DNA of 64,000 nucleotides from Sphagnum compactum (GCA_965153455.1 OZ234503.1:13335118-13399117); one strand, 5' to 3'; shown: positions 1-13,149, counted from the first letter of the stretch. Notes: generated from the letters alone by a model not told the origin. Numbers and translations are program-made.

Positions 1-33
1 GCCACCAATACAATATCATTCATAATCCATATT

Positions 34-982
34 TGTGGAAATTTTACATTAAAAAATATTGTGATATCTAATGCAATGTCATTAATAATCTCTATCTATA
101 TCACTAGTAGAAATCATGTTGTTTACAACCATTGTTTTTACAACTAGATGCAACTAATTGTCATAAGCAATTGTTGTTGGTTGATTGTGCAACTATAATT
201 CAATTTTGAATGATTTATAATTCTCCCTACAACTATGTTGCAACCGGTGTTATGTTCATCTTTCCAAACACATTATTTTTATTTCTATTATTGTGTAAAT
301 ATGACACCATACATACACATAGTTGTTTTGGTGACCATGGTAGTTGCAAGTATGGTAAAAGCTACTTATTAGTACCTATTACCTACCTATAAAATAACCA
401 CCTACCTATTACCTATTAGGTACCTACCTACTAAGTACTTACTAAATATTTACCTATCTACCTACTACCTACCGACCTACTAGATATCTATCTACTTACC
501 TACTAGGTACCTACTAGGTACTTATCCACCTAGTCACAATGTAATTGCAAAAACAACAATTTATTTACACATACAATGGATGGATACATATTTAACTATG
601 AAATACATCATTCGCAACTTGCAATTAGTTATTGTTTGTGACTTGTCATTTTGCAACTACAACCATTTTAATTGTAAATGTTGTCTGCAATTGAAAAATA
701 ATCACATATGAATTATAAATCTACGTTTTTCTACTAGCATATACATGGAAGAGTTGTGGAAATTCCACTTTAAAAAATACTATGATATTTAATGCAATGT
801 CATTAGTAATTTGTATTTATGTACATGGAAGATCTGTGGAATTTTTTTAAAAAAAAACATAGTGGTATCCAATGCAATTTCATTGGTTATCTTAGTTATA
901 TATATGGAACAATTGTTAACATTTTTCTTCAAACTCATTATGATATCCAATGCAATGTCATTGGTCATTAATTATTATATTA
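34..982 (+). repeat. Tandem array of ~80-bp units, split by a transposon
   Basis: Units share the core 'aatgcaatgtcatt' and a 'acatggaag..tgtggaa' segment. Three units lie at about 743-822, 823-902 and 903-982. One more lies at about 34-101, immediately left of the CACTA-type element. Removing that element joins the left unit to the right units in register. Noncoding, AT-rich; no gene seen in it. Confidence 0.7.
102..739. mobile_element. Small non-autonomous CACTA-type element
   Basis: The left end reads CACTAGTAGAAA and the right end TTTTTCTACTAGCA, an inverted match except for the last two bases. Both ends are flanked by TAT (99-101 and 740-742), the 3-bp target duplication expected for CACTA elements. 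Subterminal 'acaact/gcaact' motifs recur near both ends, as in this superfamily. The centre (about 360-545) is a low-complexity run of TACC/TAGG tetranucleotides. It has no coding capacity, so it would need an autonomous relative to move. The internal tetranucleotide tract may be a later expansion. Confidence 0.6.
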
Positions 983-1097
983 AGTGTATCAATAGAAAAG
1001 ATTGAACATTACGATTGGGCACTACATCTCTATAGTGATCAATCCAACTAATGCCTTAAGTCCTGAAATTCAAGAAATGTAGCTAATTAATAACAAA

Positions 1098-1400
1098 CCA
1101 CTACCACTATTGATTGTCCATCAAATTGTCAAAAAACAATTGAACAAAAAACATGAACTTTAACTAAAAACCCTACTATGAAACATTATTTACCACATGT
1201 TATTAAAGGTATGAGTAAATGCATCCACCTCCAAACTCCAAACGCATTCAATGCCACCACTATTGACTATCCATCAAACTGTCCAAAAAAATTAAACAAA
1301 TAACATGAATCCTAATTGAAAACGCTAGGGAAACCCTAGCAGAAAACATTGTTTACCACATGTTACCAAGGATATGAGCAAGTGCATCCATGTCCAAAAT
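1098..1400 (+). repeat. Imperfect tandem duplication, ~155-bp period
   Basis: Two copies (about 1098-1232 and 1253-1400) share 'ccaccactattga..atccatcaaa', 'ttaccacatgtta' and 'gcatccac..tccaaa'. Noncoding. From 1400 to about 3090 I see only AT-rich sequence with short spurious frames and no gene. Confidence 0.55.
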
Positions 1401-3104
1401 CATTCAATGTCAATGAATATATCAGTTGCAACAATTGCATGATATAGAAAGGAACACACCTCATGTATTGGTAGCCCAAAAGTCATGTTATGTATTCAAA
1501 GAGTCTCCTTCCATAGTCTTAGCCAAATTGTAGTAGTATGAATTACCCTTAAAAGCCTATTATTAACTATGTCAATTCTTCCACCATCAATCTAGTTTTA
1601 TTTAAGTTTTAAATGAGATAAATAAGAAGTTGGTTTTTCCTTGTTGCAAGTTTAACCTAAAGATTCATTTGCTCCAAATGAATCACTACTCCCAGTGGAA
1701 GTAGTTGGAGTGGCTACATTTGATGTTATTGCCAACACCTTAGTGCCCATCTTGGTGAAGGAAACCTTGACTCCAATTTCTTAGCTTCCTTCAGCTATTT
1801 AATTGATGACATTTCCCCATATGTTACAAGTTTTATCTTACAAGCATCACACATTAAAAAGACGACATCAATCTTTAAACCAAGTTAGAAATATAAAAAT
1901 ACACAAATAGATTGATTCTTGAGATATGAATGTTTTACATATTGTTGAATGAAGCTTTGAGTGCCCCCACTCCTAAAGGTTTTCTTGACGTAGTGTTAAA
2001 CACACATAGTTTATAATTGTTTCACATGGCAATATGTGTCAATAATGTGTGATCATTCCTCTACAAGGAAAACATTTCAACTTGCAAAGGAATAACCAAA
2101 TGATTTTTTTGTTATACATAAAGCTAGACAAACATCTACTCTACTATGAAAAAACCCAAATCTATTTTCCTAACCCTAAAAATCTCTTACCATTTTATTA
2201 ACTTGCAGCTTTTCGATATAAGCAATGACTAACCATGCCCTTGGAAATGTCTTCTGAAGGTCAACAAGCAATTGATGCATTAACTAACTCTACTTTTTCA
2301 TGATGTGTTTTACATGAACATCTCTACAAAACAAGCATGTTAAGTTTTTTATTGCAATGTTGGAAGATTGTTGTTCAACTCCACATGGGAGTCCAAACAT
2401 GTCAATCTTTTTTTTTCCTTAGCAATTTTCCTTTGTTTCACCACCCCATCATGAATTTTGTAACAATGAGTCTTATATCCCCTAATACCCTATGTAGCAT
2501 GAATCTTTTCTGCCCTATACAATTTGACTATTGCATCATCCCCATCACCCCTGGATGTATGAATTATTTGTGCCGTATCCACTACAACATCAACAATAGG
2601 AGGAGAGGAAGAAGGGCTTCCCCCATGGTTGCTTGTAAAAGATCTAAATACAATCCTGGCAATCCATTTAGTCTTTGACATCAATTCCTACACAATTGTC
2701 CCACATTTGTGAGACTGCAAAAAAAAAATTCCAAATGTCACCATGTTCAACTTGACGAAAATGCCATTTTGGACAAGTTGATTTGGACCCGGCCATTTTG
2801 ACTAGATATTTTTGGTGGTCTTTTTGGTTGGTTTTTTTTACTTGATTTTTTAATTATATTTTTTACTAGTCAACAATACATTGACAACAACTATATATGG
2901 TTTCATTTTTAAATATTAATATATAATAATTTTATTTTTTAATTTATTAAATCTAGTAGTTAAGAAAAATAATTTACCTACCTTATTTAGCCTAAGCCCC
3001 CTAAACTAGATAGCTTAGGCTAAGTGGTGAACCCTAAACCTAGACCTACTTGCATAGGCAACCTACATTAATTATTTAAACCATGTAAATCCAAGGTAAC
3101 TTAG

Positions 3105-3190
3105 GTAGCCAATGTTGTATGTGGGAGGATTTAAACTCTTCACCTCCATTTTGAAAAGTCAAATCCTTACCATTGAACTACCATTTCAAA
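3105..3190 (-). mobile_element. tRNA-derived SINE head
   Basis: On the minus strand an A-box-like segment 'tggtagttcaatggtaagg' (3165-3183) is followed by a B-box-like 'gagtttaaatcctc' (3125-3138), at the order and spacing of an internal RNA polymerase III promoter. It does not fold into a full tRNA by eye, so a SINE head is more likely than a tRNA gene. The body probably continues to about 2985; its 3' end was not found. Confidence 0.45.
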
Positions 3191-3199
3191 AGTTGGAAA

Positions 3200-5500
3200 C
3201 TTTTGTCATCATATTGTAATCAACTTGATTGAATATTTTGTTTTGATGTAAATATTATGACATTCATTAATGAACTTCAATATTTTTGTATTACTTATCT
3301 CAGTAGGAAATTATACATGTACCAAGTATCTACTTAGATAACATGTAGGTACCTATGTTTAGTAAGCTACTACATGTTATTAATTCAATTAATAAATAAT
3401 TAGTAAAAACATATAGCAATGATTGATTAATTATTGTCAATTAATAATTATTCAATATAAATGGTCGATTATTGAATATTTCATATAAATTATTAAATAT
3501 TAAACATTAAAATAATATTATATTCTTTAATGATATTTTAATTTTTAATTAATGGTTATTTATTATTTGATCAATTTTGAATAATTACTATCGATTGTTG
3601 ATAATTTATTATCTATTATTTATCATTAATTATTGAGTAATTATTATTAAATACTCGTTATTGATTATGCATTATGAATTAATATATAATGAATTACTAT
3701 TAACTACCAAATTAGTTGATGAAACCCAAAATAATCACTGATTAGTAATTATTAACAATTATATATTGACTACCATTAATTATTATAAATTGTTATCAAG
3801 TATTAACCAAAACATTAGATAAATTTGAAAATTCAATAACAATGATTAATCAATTAACAATTTGATGGATAAATAAGTTATTGGAAATGCCAAAAACGTT
3901 AAGTTTAATAGTCAATTTCAGCTATTTTGATTGGTAGTTTTAGTAGAAAACTTCAATCAACCAATTTTGGTAGGCATTTTTTATTAGTTGCTTTTGAGAA
4001 GCAATTTGACTAGTTTTTTTATTAATGATTAATTATGGAATAAAGGTAGTTTTGTTGGTTAGTTTATAAATTTCAAAACTAATTATTTCCTCCTAGTACT
4101 AATAATCTGTTCATTTAATAAGATAGAGTTAACCTAAGAAGAAAATGAAGCAAGAACCAACTCACCTTCAATTGCTCAAAAAGATTTATTGGACTCCTTT
4201 AGAGCACTAGTAGATGCCCATGGGAAGTTGAATGCACACTACAATTGTTGACAAGTGTGCATTTTCTTTTAGCTAATGGACTTTTTTAGCTATTCATGTG
4301 GAATCATTGAGTTTCCCAGATGTTCACAAGGAGCTACCACATCTTTCATATACAATAACACAATTCATATTACATGTTCATCAACAAAAGGTATTAGAAT
4401 CCACCTTAATGAACATGTTACCAACACAACATTCAATTCCACCACATCTTCGTTGTGTTGTGATGATAACCTTTGTTTCACCATTGTCATCTACTCCAAT
4501 ATGCAAAGGGGAAAAAAACATTGAGGAGAATTATCATAACAAACTTCCAATCAAAAAATAAGAAAAAATAGTAGATACCTAGGATTTAATAATAATTTTA
4601 CCATGAAAGCTAAAACCAAATACACATAATTTATGGTTTGTCACAAACAAAGACATGACACACAATCGTAAGGCATGATGTTGACTTTCTTAAAATTTGG
4701 TGGAAAATCATACACCTTGTTATATTCAAAAAACATTTATATTGTCTTCCTTCATCTATTCATTGATTTGACCAATTTAATGAAAGAAAGATATCACAAT
4801 GTACAACTTTCGATAGATTCAATGATCCAAAAACACTTGAAGAAAAAACATTTCAAGCCATAATGTAGTAAATCTTACAAAAATTGTGGGGGGGGGCAAG
4901 GCAAGAAATATTCATTAATTTAAAGGAAATGAAGAAAAATAAAAAAAACCAAAGCTTGTCTCTAAATAACTATCAAAACTCCTTTTTCAAATTGTATGTT
5001 TGAAGATCCATCCTTGCACTTACGCTTTGTTTTTCCCCTAACATATGTGAGAGTAAAAAAAGAAAACACATTTTTTATGATGTGCATAAGGTTTAATAGG
5101 TGGTGGATGTTAAAATCTACCCAATAACTATGAAAGATGGGATTTATATAATCACTCTTCATATTTGTAGGTTACTTACAATATGGTAGGTATGTGATAA
5201 GGATTCACATAATCATCAACAATATGACAAAATGTCAGCATTATTTAGCCCAACTGAAAGAACTTATTAAACACTTATCAACATTTCCAATATCTTGTGT
5301 TCAAAAAGGCAAATACTTTTCATCCCCATTAAACATTAGGTCATTGGATATGGATTCAAAGTTGTAAAAACTTTGAGACCTTTGTGAAATAATTTTTTTT
5401 TTAGAGGTCCTTCACGTGTTGCACAACATTTTGGAAACTGCATCATAATTAAATTTAATTACAATAATAGAAAATGAAATGAAGTGTTTTCTTTTTATTT
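3200..5500. other. AT-rich intergenic DNA, nothing recognised
   Basis: Very AT-rich, especially 3400-3900, where 'attaatt' words are dense. Short frames near 4276-4561 and 4675-4863 have no recognisable domain and overlap in several frames. No gene supported. Confidence 0.5.
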
Positions 5501-5504
5501 TTGC

Positions 5505-5860
5505 TAAAATCTAGGTATTGTAGATTCACCAATTGGCTAAGCTTCAAAGGTAAGGTGAAGGTAGTATTAAGAAAATTCCAATGCAAATTGAATATTGGAG
5601 TTTCATGAGATTGCCAATTCTCTAAGGAACACTACTTTCCAAATGGTTGTTGGTCAAGATGAAAGTCACCAAGTTGCTAAGCTTTACACGGATGTTATCA
5701 TAGAAAAGATTGTAGTTCAAATTTAAGTGATTCAAACGGGTGGAGATAAAAAGCTATGGTGGTAAAGTTTTTAACAAATTGCCATTGGAATTCAAGTCTA
5801 GATGTTGGAGGATTAAAAGGTTGTCGATCTTGGATTGAAGGTTTTTAGACAAGAAACACT
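5505..5860 (-). pseudogene. Leucine-rich-repeat protein fragment (decayed)
   Basis: Read on the minus strand, the sequence gives LxxLxLxxN repeats, for example LQHLDLNSNG near 5790 and LVTFILTNNHLESSVP near 5640-5690, followed by a 'IGNLMKLQY' repeat start. This is the spacing of plant extracellular LRRs from receptor-like kinases or receptor-like proteins. In-frame stops follow 'LPP' and 'SVP', and later repeats lie in another frame, so it is broken. No signal peptide, transmembrane segment or kinase part was seen nearby. It is a relic or transposed fragment; the parent family cannot be named. Confidence 0.5.
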
Positions 5861-5869
5861 GTAAGGACT

Positions 5870-6328
5870 CATGTCCATTCCAACACGTGTTTGTGACTTG
5901 TGACCAAGTCAACCATTTTTGTGACTATAGATGTGATTATCTTATATGGGACTTGAAAAAAATGACTTGTGGTCACATAAATGACTACAAAGTGGTTTAT
6001 AGTTATGTATGCAACTAAAATTTGCAACTAATGTCAACTTGGATGAAGGTGAATGTAAGGTATGGTGGCTCATTTTTGGGGTTAGAGTAAAAAAAATTGT
6101 AGGGTGCTTTGTTTTTAAATGCTAATGGTGAATAATTTAATTTTAAATACATTAAATGATGACTTATTCTAAACTAACATCTTGATTATGAAAACATTTA
6201 CACAATTATTTTTTGAAAATAAAACATTCATTATTAATAGTGGATTTTAAAAGTCAAAATTATGGATTGATCAGTTGATTAGATTGTTACAAAAATTAAG
6301 AAATTCATATTGAATTTCACTTCAAATT
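5870..6328. other. Intergenic stretch with gtgact-type words
   Basis: Repeated 'gtgact/gacttgtg/gcaact' words between 5880 and 6060 resemble subterminal repeats of CACTA elements, but no matching terminus was found. No gene seen. Confidence 0.3.
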
Positions 6329-6430
6329 CACTAGAAGAAAAATAGGTACTTTTGATTAGTCTCTACGACTAAATTTTAGTTTTGCAAGCGACATTTGTGA
6401 CTAAAATCTCTCTAGTCACATTGGACAAGT
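6329..6430 (+). mobile_element. CACTA element left terminus
   Basis: Begins CACTAGAAGAAAAATAGG, close to the usual plant CACTA/En-Spm terminus. Repeated 'gactaaa/gcgac' motifs follow at once, typical of subterminal repeats. It lies upstream of the TNP2-like remnant at 9055-9550 in the matching orientation, so both may belong to one decayed element. The right terminus was not located. Confidence 0.5.
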
Positions 6431-6754
6431 TGCATGTGATATTAATCATAAACGACAATGGGTATTGGATGAAAAAAAGTTAACAAATATAAATTCATCC
6501 TTTGACTCCATTGTATACGTATTGTTACATGTGACTAAAATGTAACTATTTTGGTCACAATTGAAAACAAATGATATGTTGCCATGTGTCCCCATATTTT
6601 ATTATTTAAAATATAAATAATAATATTATTTTGAACAATCTAGGATGTTCAATTCAAATGTTTGGATGATCTTATATTATGACATGTGGCCCAATGTAAA
6701 TATGCCACATGACATTTATAAAAAAATTTATTACAAAATATTAATATTAGGTTG

Positions 6755-6960
6755 GTAGGTACCTAAGTAGGTGCATAAGTAGGTGCCTACAAACTTAAGT
6801 TACATATATACCTACCTACTTAGGTAAAAGATAGGTAGGTAGTTTCTATCCTCTATATTAACTACCTATTCATATAGGTAGGTACATAGGTCGACCTAGG
6901 TGGGTAGGTCAAACTAGATACCTACCTAATTAGGTAAGTAAGTAGGTTGGGGAGGTAGGT
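6755..6960. repeat. TAGG/CCTA low-complexity tract
   Basis: Irregular runs of 'taggtaggt' and 'acctacct' on both strands. The same sequence type occurs inside the element at 102-739, at 10770-11270 and in the duplicated segments at 33.7-34.1 kb. Confidence 0.6.
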
Positions 6961-7774
6961 AGTTTAGAATTGTGCATAATTTGTTTTTAAATTTTGGGTT
7001 AAGCCTTTTGATTGGCTCACCCCATGTGCACAAATTTTTAAATGTGAATTTGAATGATAACACCACTTGTTCATATAATGTTCAAAATACGAATGGAAAA
7101 CAAATAATATGAAATAAGTTTTGAAGTCACACTTTCCTCACAAATTAAGTTGTAACTCCAAAGTTTTTTCATGCCTTTTGTTATTAATTTTTAGCTTTCT
7201 AAAAAATTCAAGTACATAACTCATGGATAAATAAATAACTAAAATATTTAAAAATATTTTATTAAAATTTTAAATCTGGTTGAATTATAAATAATATAAT
7301 TAATGTAACAAAATATAATTACCATGATTGAAAAAATCACTATTTTAAGTAATTATTTTCAAATTATAAATAATGAACTAAGAATTGATATTAGAATATA
7401 AACTCTTACACGATGTAAAAAAGAAAGTAATATAAAAATAATTAAATTAATTACTACAAAATTACATTTATTATTGTAAATATTTTTATTGGTCAACTAT
7501 TTTTTTTCCTATTGGTAATTATAAACTATAAAGAAAATAATATTCTAAAAATAATATTAAATTTTATCTAAACTAATTAGAATGATTTTAAAGTAATGTA
7601 ACATTAATTATAGTAATTGATTACTTTTAAATGTAGAATATAAATTATATAATATAAAAATTTATGTTGTAACTTATAATTAATAACTACAATCATTTAA
7701 TTATTTGTGAAATGATTTATTATGGATAACAATAGTAGAAAAACCCTTAAAAGTCATTTAATAAATTTTTGAAT

Positions 7775-8400
7775 TGAAATATTAATATTATATTCCAAAT
7801 AATAATTGAAAATTCATATATCAATTTTAGATCAAATAAGTTTTTCAAATTTTAAAAATTTTTTAGTATGAAATGTCAATTTTCAGATTCAAATAACAAT
7901 ATTCAAAATTTAAATGACCATTTTTAGACTCAACTAATTTCTGAATTGAAATATAAATTTTGAAAATCCAAAATAATAATTCAGAATTGAAATTTCAACT
8001 TTCAAATCAAAAAAAACTTTGAATTTAAATAAATAATTGCAGAATTGAAATATCAATTTTCAGATTCAAATAAAAATATTCAAAATTAAACTGTTCATTT
8101 TTATACTAAATTAATAATTTTCTGAATTAAAATCTTGATTTTTAAATTCCAAAATAATGATTTAGAAATCAAATATCAAATTTTAGATCAAATAAGCTTT
8201 TTGAATTTAAATAAAAAATCTCATATTCAAATAATTAAAAAAATTCAATTAATGTGTTAAACAATTGAAATCGGTTTCTTTCTATTCAAATATTTTAAAA
8301 ACAAGAATTGAAATAAAATTTTTTTATAACAATTTTTTTCAAATTAAAAAAATTTAAAATTGAAATATCAAATTTCATGTTGAAATAGTTTTTTTCAAAT
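7775..8400. repeat. Satellite-like array, ~177-bp period
   Basis: The phrase 'tcaattttcagattcaaata' occurs at about 7875 and again at about 8053. The phrase 'ttttagatcaaataag' occurs at about 7825 and 8181, two periods apart. The units are about 80% A+T and diverged. No coding potential; the rest of 6960-9050 is likewise AT-rich without a gene. Confidence 0.5.
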
Positions 8401-9054
8401 TGAAATAATTAAAAAATAATTTCAATAAAAAATTCCAATTTTTTTTTCACATTCAATAATTAAAAAAAAATTCGAGTACCAACTTTCATAATTGAAACAT
8501 TGAATTCAATGTAGTTGGAATTATTATTTTAGATTCAAACATATATATTTGAATATAACTAAGTTTTAAAAAGTTTTTGAAAAAAAAGTTATTATGCCCA
8601 AGAAACCTTTTACCTAATCTCATTAATAAATGAAAAAGCTCATTTGAAAGGTTGATTTAAAGTCACAATTGATTCATGCAGTCATGAATGATTATGTTTT
8701 TTTATCGTAGGGAGTACGGGCTTTTGAAATGTGTGAATAATCAAAATATTGACTAGATTTAATAGGATCTTCCATCACTTAAAAGGTATTTTAAATTTCA
8801 AATTATCATGTTTTGATTTCAACTCTATAATTGTAGGCATAGTCAATTAATATTTAATGTTTTGTTTACAAAAACCATAAAATCAAGTTTTTTTTAAACA
8901 TGCATACAAGTTGGTCAAAATTCCCCATAGTTTGTTTTATTTTTAAAACCTTAGCACTAAATTTTAATTTACTTTTTTTTTTTGGCACATATAATTTGGT
9001 TTTAGGTTTTATAATTTTTGTTGATTATTGCAAGGATTGGGAAAGTTTTTTGCA

Positions 9055-9550
9055 CATCCAGTTCAACTATTTGGATGGATTGGCATAAGAAGAATTGTGG
9101 TTTAAATGGGGTGATGAAAGATCCATGCGATTCAAAGGTTTAAAAACATGTATAATAAAAGTGACATGATTTAAAAAAAGAACCTCGTCATTTTAAGTCA
9201 AGGCTAGCTATAGATGATGTGAATCCCTTCTCCAATCAAAACACAAATTACTTATTATGGTCCGCATTGTAATTTGTTAATCATATCAAATCCACCATGG
9301 ATGACTATAAAAAACATTAATATTTCTTGCTTCGATTATATTTGGGAAATCACAAGTCAAAACACATGGATGTGTACATGCAACCATTGGTTGATGAATT
9401 CAAAATGTTATGGGAAGAGGGTATCAAAATTGTTGATGCATCAAATACACCTCTAGAAGAGTTTCAAGTAAACATTCACCAAAATATGTGCACATTAAAA
9501 AAAAACCATCAAATTTCACAAGACTTGACTTTGATAAATTTGTAGCAATA
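9055..9550 (+). pseudogene. TNP2-like CACTA transposase remnant
   Basis: Broken frames give pieces resembling the plant TNP2/Transposase_21 family: LAIDDVNPFSNQNTNYL near 9205-9255, a 'NPPWMTIKNINIS' piece near 9285-9330, and HMDVYMQPLVDEFKMLWEEG near 9362-9422. In the family these correspond to the conserved 'LA.DG.NPF', 'PPW' and 'DVYLQPLIDEL..LW' blocks. The pieces lie in order on the plus strand, separated by frameshifts and stops, so no transposase is encoded. It fits with the CACTA terminus at 6329. Confidence 0.6.
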
Positions 9551-10760
9551 GCCATAAAATAAATTGAAATAAACAACTGATATTTTTTCAATATTGAAAT
9601 CACACATAATTCCTCACCTTCTGGAATGATGGATATGTAAAAACACAATAAAAAAAACTCAAAAAAAATCTATGTGACAGAAAGAAAGGTGTGTAGTCTA
9701 ACTTAAATCAAACCTTATGCCCTTAGTCAAAAGACTTTCATTGGAAGGACCATGAAGCTCATTAGTTTTTTTTCCCATGTTCATCCATATTATTACGTCA
9801 AGTCAAAATATTATTATTTACAATTACAACTCCTAATAATTATTTTGTTTGTTATAGGTGTGTGAGAAATTTCAAATGAATTCATAGTTAGAAAGTCAAA
9901 AAAGAAAGAAATTATGTGCAAAAGAGACGAGAACAAAAAAATGTGCATAATCGAAAAAATTATAAACATCATTGGTTTTCACGTATTGTAAATTTATCCT
10001 TTCAAATTTACAATAAGTAAAATGTAATTACCCTTTATATCAAAATGGTCTTCTATCCTGCTGGCATTAACATGAGTATTTAAATCTTACATTTTTCTCT
10101 TTTTTACCCCTCCACTATTTTAGGTTTTTTTTATTTGTCTCTTGCTTACCATTGGATAGGTAGCCTTAGAAGTTTGTAATAGGGTTTTTATATTTATTTT
10201 TATTTGTAAACAAAATGGCAATCATCCTAAAGAGATTTAACCAAATCTAACTACAAACCAAAAATTTAAAAGAAATCTTTAAACGTCCTTCTATATTTTT
10301 AGTTACACTTTGAAAACCAAATATACAAATATGGTGATTTTTACTCTAACAACTGAAAACTTCCAAAATCACTTCTTTTTATAAGAAAAAGGGAAATTTT
10401 TGATTTGTGATTTGCCCCAAATGTCTATTTTCCGTTTTGCTATTGTTTGGAGAATATTTAGGATCCATAGTACCTAGGCTAGTTTGGAAGCAAGGTGCTT
10501 AATAATTATTATTTTTGGTCAATTGTGTTCAACAATAAAATAATAATAATTTAAGATTCAGAATTAGACTAAATAATGAAGCTATTGTGCTTGAGATCTT
10601 CATTTAGATTTTTGGCAAGGCATGCACTTAGTTTTCAGAGTTTTTGGCAATTCCAAGAAAAATAAAATGAAGACCTAACAAGTCTAGGTACTAGGGTAGT
10701 CCTGCGAAAGCTCTAGCTTGGAATGCTTGCTACCTATTCCTACTTCAAGAAATTGATATA
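9550..10760. other. AT-rich intergenic DNA, nothing recognised
   Basis: Poly-A/T-rich sequence with no domain, RNA gene or clear repeat recognised. Confidence 0.5.
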
Positions 10761-11270
10761 AAAAACATTGACAAGTAGGCCATTAAAAAAGAACATGGAG
10801 AGGTTGGAAAATAAATTTGCGCATCTAGGTTATAAATTAGACCAGGGTGGTAGTAAACAAAGTTATATAGGTAGGTCATTAAAGTAAGATGTAGAGAGGT
10901 AGGAAAAAAAGTAGAATAGGTAGGGAGGTAGGAAACATAAAGTAGCATACCCCCAGTTTTCACATGGACAAAACGAATAATTAATTTTTTTCAAATGAAT
11001 TTGAAATTATGATTATTTCATGATCTAATATGATTTGTTATATGAAGAGTGAAATTATTCAGATTGTAGCCTTTGATAATTATAATGGTTTTCAGCACCT
11101 CAGCCTCATAGTTTCATGAAAATTTGTTTCATTTATTTTAAAGATTATTTAATGACAAAACTGACCCCAGAGTAAAGTATGTAGGTCATAAACAAACATT
11201 TGTAGGGAGATACCAAATTAGGAGACGTAGGTAGGTATTAAACTAGAGTTGGGAGGTAGGAAATGACTGA
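10760..11270. repeat. 'gaggtagg' minisatellite-like tract
   Basis: Short irregular units such as 'taggtcattaaa' and 'gagaggtaggaaa' recur at 10770-10935 and again at 11185-11270. They flank the dispersed repeat copy at 11046-11172. Confidence 0.45.
11046..11172 (+). repeat. Dispersed repeat, copy A
   Basis: About 127 bp that align almost end to end with 19872-19996. Shared stretches include 'tgaaatt.ttca.att.tagcct', 'attttaaa.attattt' and the 3' 'aaact.acc'. Identity by eye is roughly three quarters. Probably fragments of one old transposon; no coding frame. Confidence 0.55.
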
Positions 11271-11849
11271 CTTGGCCTTGAATTGCCAATGATCAAGCTT
11301 CCCCATCCACGAATGTCGTTGAAATGCAATAAAATCTTTTGAAGACACCATTTGGCTTTGAAAAGCTCTTCGCTGAATATTTAAGAATCTTCAGGATACT
11401 GTTAAATCCAACAAGCAGCTGATCAATCAAGTAATGAGTTTGTGGTTGTAGCAAAGTTCAAACCAGCAAGAGTTTAAATAGGAAACGTTCCATGAAGTCC
11501 CTAAAAACTGAGTTTGCAGTTCAGAGTAGCACCTGTTGAACATTCCTCAAAATGGGGGACCAAATGAAGTCTGCATTTGTTCCATATTTTTTCTCTCTGA
11601 CAGGCAGACAACAAATTGCAACAGAAATTGTTAGAAAGTGCAATCAAGTTCACAAATCAATGCAGGTAAAGTATGCCATTGCCAATTGAGTCTTTTCATC
11701 TGAATACAAGGAAATGGAGAAATCACACATACTAGGAAATTCTCTAAGATTGTGTGCAACTGGGTTTTGCTCTGGTATACAGGCCTGTTGCATGGTATCT
11801 AGTGTGGTCTATGCATCGGTATTGAAGGACCCAACCATGCTCATATGAC

Positions 11850-12060
11850 CTGAGGCAATACCTACCAGCCTTGTACCAGTACCAGCCTGGTACTAGGACT
11901 TGAGGGTAATACCAGGCTCATACTAGTTTTATATCAATTTCAAAACTAGGTAGATACCTGCCTCATACCAGCCAAAAATTCCGTCTTGGACCCAATACCA
12001 GGACCAGCATGGTATGTTCAAAGTTGATACTAGACCCACACTGGTGCAAACCTTTTTACT
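11850..12060. repeat. 'taccag' word cluster
   Basis: The words 'taccag', 'tggtac' and 'cataccag' recur without a fixed period, a degenerate simple repeat. From 12060 to about 13150 there are short frames on both strands but none with a recognisable domain. Confidence 0.4.
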
Positions 12061-13149
12061 ATAGATAACTTATAGAGCAAAACCAAATAAAAATTAGACT
12101 CAATAATTCAACAATCTGACAAGTCAAACTCTAATGAGAAGGTGTAGAAGTGTAGGTAATGCCTGAGGAGTCAGGGGCTTTGCCCAGTGTGAGGACCTAC
12201 GAGAAAAAAGGAAAAGATCCCATGATATCCAGCAGGTATCACAGAAGAAAAATGACAATGAGAGGGTGGATGTTTCAAAAAATGAAATGCCTGCTCCTAT
12301 TTGACACAAACAAACATGAGGAACAAGTTATCTACAAGGAGATGCAGCCAAGAAGATGAGTCTTAAGGTTTTGCTACCTTGAAGCTACGGAGGGACTCTA
12401 TTGACCTTGTCTTAAACCTTACTCCTCAACCATAAACATACATGTCTGAGGTTAATGGCTGCCATCTGCACAAAAAAAAGACTAAAACAACATGACTTGA
12501 GCATCCTTATCAAAAAAATTAATCCTAGAAATTTTGTTCTAGGTAAGTTTGAATCTGATTTTTTGATCTTTGTGTAAAGCCTGGTTGAGTTGAGAAATCA
12601 GAGAATTGAAACAAAAGGGAAGAAGGTTTGTTGGCATTAGATCTTGGGCAATTCGACAGTTTAACTATTTCCAAAGGAGGTTTCAAAGAACCCAAGAACC
12701 CAACCATTCTCAAAGGGGACATCAGCTTCTTGTAAACTTTGCAACCAACAGGCCATTCCCTACTGGCAGGACAGCTTTCTAGAAGCAACAGATCACTTCA
12801 AAACCTCTAAGAGAGAAGTAGAACTAGCTGCATTGATGAATCTAGGTTTCATGGGGTCTTCTATGGAACCTCAAAAGCTTGCATGAAGAAAAGGAAGACA
12901 AGGGTTACACTTTGCTTTGAACTTCTTAGCAGCACAAAGAAGGAAGGGAAGAAAAAATACATGTTTGGAGTCCAAAGCTGTGTGCATTGTCTCCCAATAA
13001 ATCAAACCCAGTGCAGATGATAGATCCTTTCAGTGGAAAAACTCTCTTTAGAACCCTGTTTCATAACTACGATTGTGAAATACAAGAATCCAAACTACTG
13101 TCAACATTGCAGAAAATCATAGAATTCAGAAACTGGTTAAGCTTGTGGT

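Noticed and set aside
4205-4216. CACTAGTAGA string resembling a CACTA terminus
   Set aside because: No subterminal repeats, partner terminus or target duplication nearby; likely chance.
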